Shown piece after piece: positions 41,580 through 44,765 of a stretch of 44,765 bases of DNA. This DNA is from JBBQER01 sp052148155 (GTDB lineage: Bacteria > Actinomycetota > Acidimicrobiia > IMCC26256 > PALSA-610). The position numbers and the translations under genes are program-made. The stretch's first letter is position 1. Each line of letters begins with the position of its first letter. The DNA is taken from the NCBI GenBank assembly GCA_052148155.1, contig JBKQIY010000037.1, positions 1-44,765 on the forward strand, in the 5' to 3' direction. The notes under the pieces are model-generated. The model worked only from the letters and a program-made list of their open reading frames with translations, did no database searches and was not told the origin of the DNA.

Positions 41580-42218
41580 TCACGTGGTCGGGCATCGTGA
41601 GGGATGGCTCCCGGTGGGTTCGTTGCAGGTGAGTCGCCAGGTTTGACCGCCGTCGTTGGTCGCGTAGACGCGGTCCTCAGGGGCGACAGAAATGACCAGG
41701 TGCGCGGTGCCGACGCGCTCGGTCTTGAGGTGGATCGTGAGCTTGTCACCGGCGTGGTGAGGCGAAATGCCGAACCCGGTGTCGGTAACGGTCCATGTCC
41801 TGCCGCTGTTGGAGCTTCGGAGATTCAGCAGTTCATCCGACATGACCGGGTCTGCGCCGCAGATAGCCCAGCGAATGATGCCGTTGTCGAACGCTGCGTA
41901 CGCCTGAAGCGGTGCGCGTTCGGGATGGTTGATGCTGGCGTCGTATTGGCCTGCGCCTGTCGTGCACGGAGGAGCGCCATTGATGCGACCCGAGACGTAC
42001 GCGACGCGGGTGGGCGGATGGTGACTGGGTGAGGTTGTCGCGCTCAGCGGCCTTGTCGCCGTGAACGGCTCTGAGGGTCGAGTGGTCGCGTTTCGCGCTC
42101 GAGTGGTCGAGGTTGCTTGCGTCGCTTCGCGTGTCCCGGCACCGGAGTTACACCCGCCGAACGTAACGAGCGCGACAGACGCAACCGCGAGGCCGACGCT
42201 CCGCTTGCGAGTTGACAT
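41580..42218 (-). CDS. Secreted lipoprotein, sialidase/BNR-like C-terminus
   Basis: A 212-residue protein. Signal MSTRKRSVGLAVASVALVTF followed by GGC (lipobox FGGC). A Thr/Arg/Ser-rich linker (about 25-70) precedes an exported domain with SSNSGRTWTVTDTGFG and VYATNDGGQTWRL, the Asp-box (SxDxGxTW) repeats of beta-propeller proteins such as sialidase-like or photosynthesis-stability-factor-like proteins. Only two repeats fit, so a full propeller is not present. Cysteines near PPCTTG, WAICGAD, LTCNEP and SRCPTT may be paired. ATG 42218 gives a proper signal. Confidence 0.78.
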   Translation of the reverse strand: MSTRKRSVGLAVASVALVTFGGCNSGAGTREATQATSTTRARNATTRPSEPFTATRPLSATTSPSHHPPTRVAYVSGRINGAPPCTTGAGQYDASINHPERAPLQAYAAFDNGIIRWAICGADPVMSDELLNLRSSNSGRTWTVTDTGFGISPHHAGDKLTIHLKTERVGTAHLVISVAPEDRVYATNDGGQTWRLTCNEPTGSHPSRCPTT

Positions 42219-42327
42219 CACGCTGGTATACACGCCAAGGAGGGCCGAACCGTTTAGTTCGTCTCCTGGCCGACCCCGATCGGCCGGTCAGGTGTCGTCG
42301 CGTCAACTCGCGCGCGGGAACCTGGAC

Positions 42328-43257
42328 TCAGTCGATCGGCTCGCGATGCAACCACTCGACGACGTCGTGGGAAGCGACTGCGCGCACCCGCGCGGCGTAC
42401 CGAGCGAGGTCGGCTTCATCGAGGAGATCACGCCACTGGCCGCTCGTTCCGCGGCTGAAGAACGCGGCGGCGTCGAGCCAGTGTCCGCGATCACCGCCGG
42501 GCACGGTCATTTCGGCCATGCTTCGCATCGAGTTGAACGTCGCCGATTGGACCAGGGCGGGCCACCGATCATCGTCGACCGCGATTTCGAGGTGCGCGGC
42601 CAACTTCCGCATCTGCCCCATGAGGTCGGCCTTCAGTTCGTCGTAGTGCAGGAACACGACATCGAGATCGCCGCCGGCGTCCCAGAACGTCTGCACATGC
42701 TCGACGGTGAACCGAAGCGACACGCCTCCGGAGTGTGTCGAGGGGGTCTCGTCGTCGACCCACTGCCAGAACCGGTGCCGCACGCCGTCGGGGCGCGGCA
42801 CCGGTGGGGGCAACGGGCGAAGCTCGATGCCGTCGATCGCGGCCGCCCGCTCGCGGGCCGCGAGAAACGCGCCAATGTCCATGTTGTCGAGGTGCCGGTC
42901 CATGGACAGCGCGACGTCGCGCGGGTCGCGTCCGACGCAGATGTATGTGACCGTCGGATCGTTTGGGATTCCGTCGAGCGGTGTGTGCGTCTTGATGAAC
43001 CGGCGGTGCGTCTGGGCCTCGAGGTCGGCGAACACCTCTCTACGGGCGCGGGTCACCATGTCGAGCCAAGGCGAGAGCGTGTCCAACGGCAGCGGCAGCT
43101 CCGCCTCCTGCAGGACGACTAGCGCGCAGATCATCTGCGTCCACGTCGTCCCGCACTTCGGCGGTGTGCTGATGATGATGTCGCCGGCGCGAAGCTCGAA
43201 GCCGTCCCAGCGGCTGCTGTCGAAAACGGCCCCCTCGTAACGGCGCACGAGCATCAT
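42328..43257 (-). CDS. PAPS-dependent sulfotransferase
   Basis: A 309-residue cytosolic-type sulfotransferase. The 5'-phosphosulfate loop STPPKCGTTWTQ is at residues 29-41, and the 3'-phosphate motif CVGRDPRDVALSMDRH near 107. A catalytic histidine is likely in FIKTHTPLDG (about 90). Length and order match the Sulfotransfer_1 family. It transfers sulfate from PAPS to an alcohol or amine of a small molecule. It reads alone, inside the segment between the inverted repeats. Confidence 0.9.
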   Translation of the reverse strand: MMLVRRYEGAVFDSSRWDGFELRAGDIIISTPPKCGTTWTQMICALVVLQEAELPLPLDTLSPWLDMVTRARREVFADLEAQTHRRFIKTHTPLDGIPNDPTVTYICVGRDPRDVALSMDRHLDNMDIGAFLAARERAAAIDGIELRPLPPPVPRPDGVRHRFWQWVDDETPSTHSGGVSLRFTVEHVQTFWDAGGDLDVVFLHYDELKADLMGQMRKLAAHLEIAVDDDRWPALVQSATFNSMRSMAEMTVPGGDRGHWLDAAAFFSRGTSGQWRDLLDEADLARYAARVRAVASHDVVEWLHREPID

Positions 43258-43377
43258 CCTCGCAGCGAACTCGACGACGCGACGCCCAAAAACTCGACAC
43301 TCACGTACAGGGTCTCAGCCACCCGATACCACGCTGCCGCCTTCCACGGCGCACGCATAATGCCCGCTCTGGCGCTG

Positions 43378-44055
43378 TTATTGCGAGTCTGTCGGACGGC
43401 GATGTGCGTCCAGAAAGTCGTCGACGGCGTCGTGCGCAGCATGCTTGATCACGCGGTACTCGAAGTCGCCCGTCTCGGCTCCGAACGGATCGAGTTCGGC
43501 GAGCCGGTCGTCGTAGTCGGTGAATCGATGGCGGATCGTCGCCCTGGCCGCCAGCGCCGCCCGTTCCTCCACCGGTAAGAGCCTGGTCCGGCCCACTCGA
43601 CCGCTGCCAACGACCACCGCCCGATCCGCCGCTGACGTCGCGATCTGTTCGGCCAGCTCCGCGTGCTCGGGTGCGAAGTCAAGCCACGCCACCACCGCGG
43701 CAGCGAACTCCGTGCAATACGCCTCCTCGACCTTGTCTCGATGACGAGCGTTCACCTCCCGTTGACGGGCCCGACGCGCCGTCGTCTGTTCCGCTTCACC
43801 ACGGGCGCGGTCGATCACAGCCGTCGGTGCGAACAGGCCGAGCTTGCGGCGATGCGGACGGTTCCGCCCGCGTGGCTGCCACGCACTCCAGTAGGTACCG
43901 GCCGCTTTCACGCGCCGGGTCACGAACGTGTCGCCCGCCGCAAGGAACTCCCACCCCTCGGGCAGATCGACCGACCCGTGCTCGGGGTTCCACAGCCCTT
44001 CCCTCGTGTCGTACACGTCAAGGTTCAGCGCACGCACGTCGCCGTCAGACACCAA
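43378..44055 (-). CDS. DUF2293 domain protein
   Basis: A 225-residue protein. N-terminal part (LPEGWEFLAAGDTFVTRRVK) resembles a small beta domain, followed by an arginine-rich coiled region (about 85-115). The C-terminal half contains the DUF2293 signature AALAARATIRHRFTDYDDRL (about residue 175) with the IRH and TDYD residues conserved. Function unknown. It starts 78 bp from the divergent HIT gene. Confidence 0.75.
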   Translation of the reverse strand: MVSDGDVRALNLDVYDTREGLWNPEHGSVDLPEGWEFLAAGDTFVTRRVKAAGTYWSAWQPRGRNRPHRRKLGLFAPTAVIDRARGEAEQTTARRARQREVNARHRDKVEEAYCTEFAAAVVAWLDFAPEHAELAEQIATSAADRAVVVGSGRVGRTRLLPVEERAALAARATIRHRFTDYDDRLAELDPFGAETGDFEYRVIKHAAHDAVDDFLDAHRRPTDSQ

Positions 44056-44132
44056 GCAAGTCTCCCATCAAACCCTGAGCCCGCCCCTCTTCGGGATGGC
44101 ATAACAGCTCCAGAGCGGGCAATCTGTGCGCC

Positions 44133-44642
44133 GTGCCGACGTACCCAAAGATCCCTTTCAATAGTGCTACGTACGAGCATCGCACGCGCGAGGCAGCGCG
44201 GAACGGCTCCTGTTTTGTCTGTTCAATCGTGGCCGGTGATCTCAACGGCCACCTGGTCCTCGAGCGAGACGAGGTGTGCGTGAGCTTTCTCGACAAGTGG
44301 CCAACCTTGATGGGCTACGCGCTCCTCGCTCCGCTGGAACATCGCACCAACATCGTGGCCGATTTCACCGAGGACGAATACGCAGACCTGCAACGGCGCG
44401 TGTATCGGCTCGGGCAAGCGATCGCATCGGTGGTTCCTACTGAACGGCTGTACGTAGTGGCGCTCGGCAGCGCGCAAGGGAACTCGCACGTCCACTGGCA
44501 CGTTGCGCCACTCCCGCCCGGCGTTCCGTACGCCGAGCAGCAGTGCGCGGCCCTGTCGAAAAAGAATGGCTATCTGGACATCCCCGATGAGGCGCAGGCC
44601 GACCTCGCTCGCTCGATCCAAGAGCGGCTGACGAAGAGCTAA
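44133..44642 (+). CDS. HIT-family nucleotide hydrolase/transferase
   Basis: A 169-residue HIT protein. CFVCSIVAGD at the N-terminus is the typical start of the domain, VSFLDKWPTLMGYALLAPLE follows, and the histidine triad motif HVHWHVAPLPPG is near residue 125. The product likely hydrolyses AMP-linked compounds in the cytoplasm. GTG 44133 lacks a ribosome binding site. It lies immediately before the second arm of the inverted repeat. Confidence 0.9.
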   Translation: MPTYPKIPFNSATYEHRTREAARNGSCFVCSIVAGDLNGHLVLERDEVCVSFLDKWPTLMGYALLAPLEHRTNIVADFTEDEYADLQRRVYRLGQAIASVVPTERLYVVALGSAQGNSHVHWHVAPLPPGVPYAEQQCAALSKKNGYLDIPDEAQADLARSIQERLTKS

Positions 44643-44649
44643 GAGCGCA

Positions 44650-44765
44650 CACCGAACTGCCGATCGGGCGGCCCAGGTCATCACCGAGTTGCGCTACTGA
44701 AGCCACCGCGAGCGATTCGTGTGTTCTCGTAGCATGCCGACGTGAGCCTGCAGCCGTTTCCCGAC
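44650..44765. repeat. Inverted repeat arm 2 (window end)
   Basis: Reverse complement of 41443-41558, 114 of 116 positions identical. It begins eight bases after the HIT stop and runs to the last base, so its true end is unknown. Confidence 0.95.
44742..44765 (+). CDS. Start of a second PIG-L-like gene (partial)
   Basis: GTG 44742 followed by seven codons gives MSLQPFPD, identical to the start of the PIG-L gene at 41466 in the opposite orientation. The window ends here, so it is unknown whether the whole gene is duplicated. Confidence 0.55.

Overview
The window looks like chromosomal DNA of a high-GC actinobacterium. The evidence is the GC-rich codon third positions, frequent GTG starts, many 1-nt and 4-nt stop/start overlaps, two well-supported leaderless ArsR genes, and typical actinobacterial families (MMPL exporter, BTAD-type regulator, DUF899, SRPBCC, hydrolase-cyclase fusion). 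It could be an acidimicrobial or soil/freshwater lineage, but no rRNA or core marker is present to fix the taxonomy. Almost all genes are accessory.

Region 1 (1-7650): two small hypothetical genes and decayed remnants (a winged-helix-like tail, an FAD-oxidase tail), an epimerase divergent from a TetR gene with twin operators, DUF899, and an ArsR/SRPBCC/DUF2182 operon read from a leaderless promoter whose operator sits between the -35 and -10 boxes. Region 2 (7650-13000): an operon of pirin, UBP zinc finger and double left-handed beta-helix protein, coupled by 4-nt overlaps and divergent from a MarR gene across two palindromes, then an FAD monooxygenase. Region 3 (13000-19200): an MMPL exporter, alpha/beta hydrolase, saccharopine-dehydrogenase-like reductase and lipoprotein, divergent from a TetR gene across a multi-half-site operator; probably a regulated lipid or hydrophobic-compound system. 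Region 4 (19480-24960): small ferredoxin-fold proteins, a frameshifted VOC protein, an MBL-fold protein and a 1172-residue BTAD/AAA/TPR regulator.

Region 5 (25000-40700) is the most unusual part. A block of about 590 bp, carrying an excisionase-like DNA-binding gene and a coupled small helical gene, occurs twice (25065 and 38141). Each time it is followed by a different minus-strand cargo gene (FAD oxidoreductase, methyltransferase) and then by the 3' half of a tRNA-Ala(CGC) gene (27103 and 39886, direct orientation, about 12.8 kb apart). This is the geometry expected of serial integration into a tRNA gene, with the small DNA-binding genes next to the att sites, but no integrase is visible. 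Between the two tRNA halves lie stress and small-molecule genes (a second leaderless ArsR/SRPBCC pair, hydrolase-cyclase, adenosine deaminase, VOC, UspA, tandem muconolactone-isomerase-like protein) together with several broken genes.

Region 6 (40756-44765): a PIG-L deacetylase, lipoprotein, sulfotransferase, DUF2293 and HIT protein. A 116-bp inverted duplication (98% identical) covers the upstream region and first codons of the PIG-L gene and recurs at the very end of the window, so a second PIG-L gene apparently begins there in opposite orientation.
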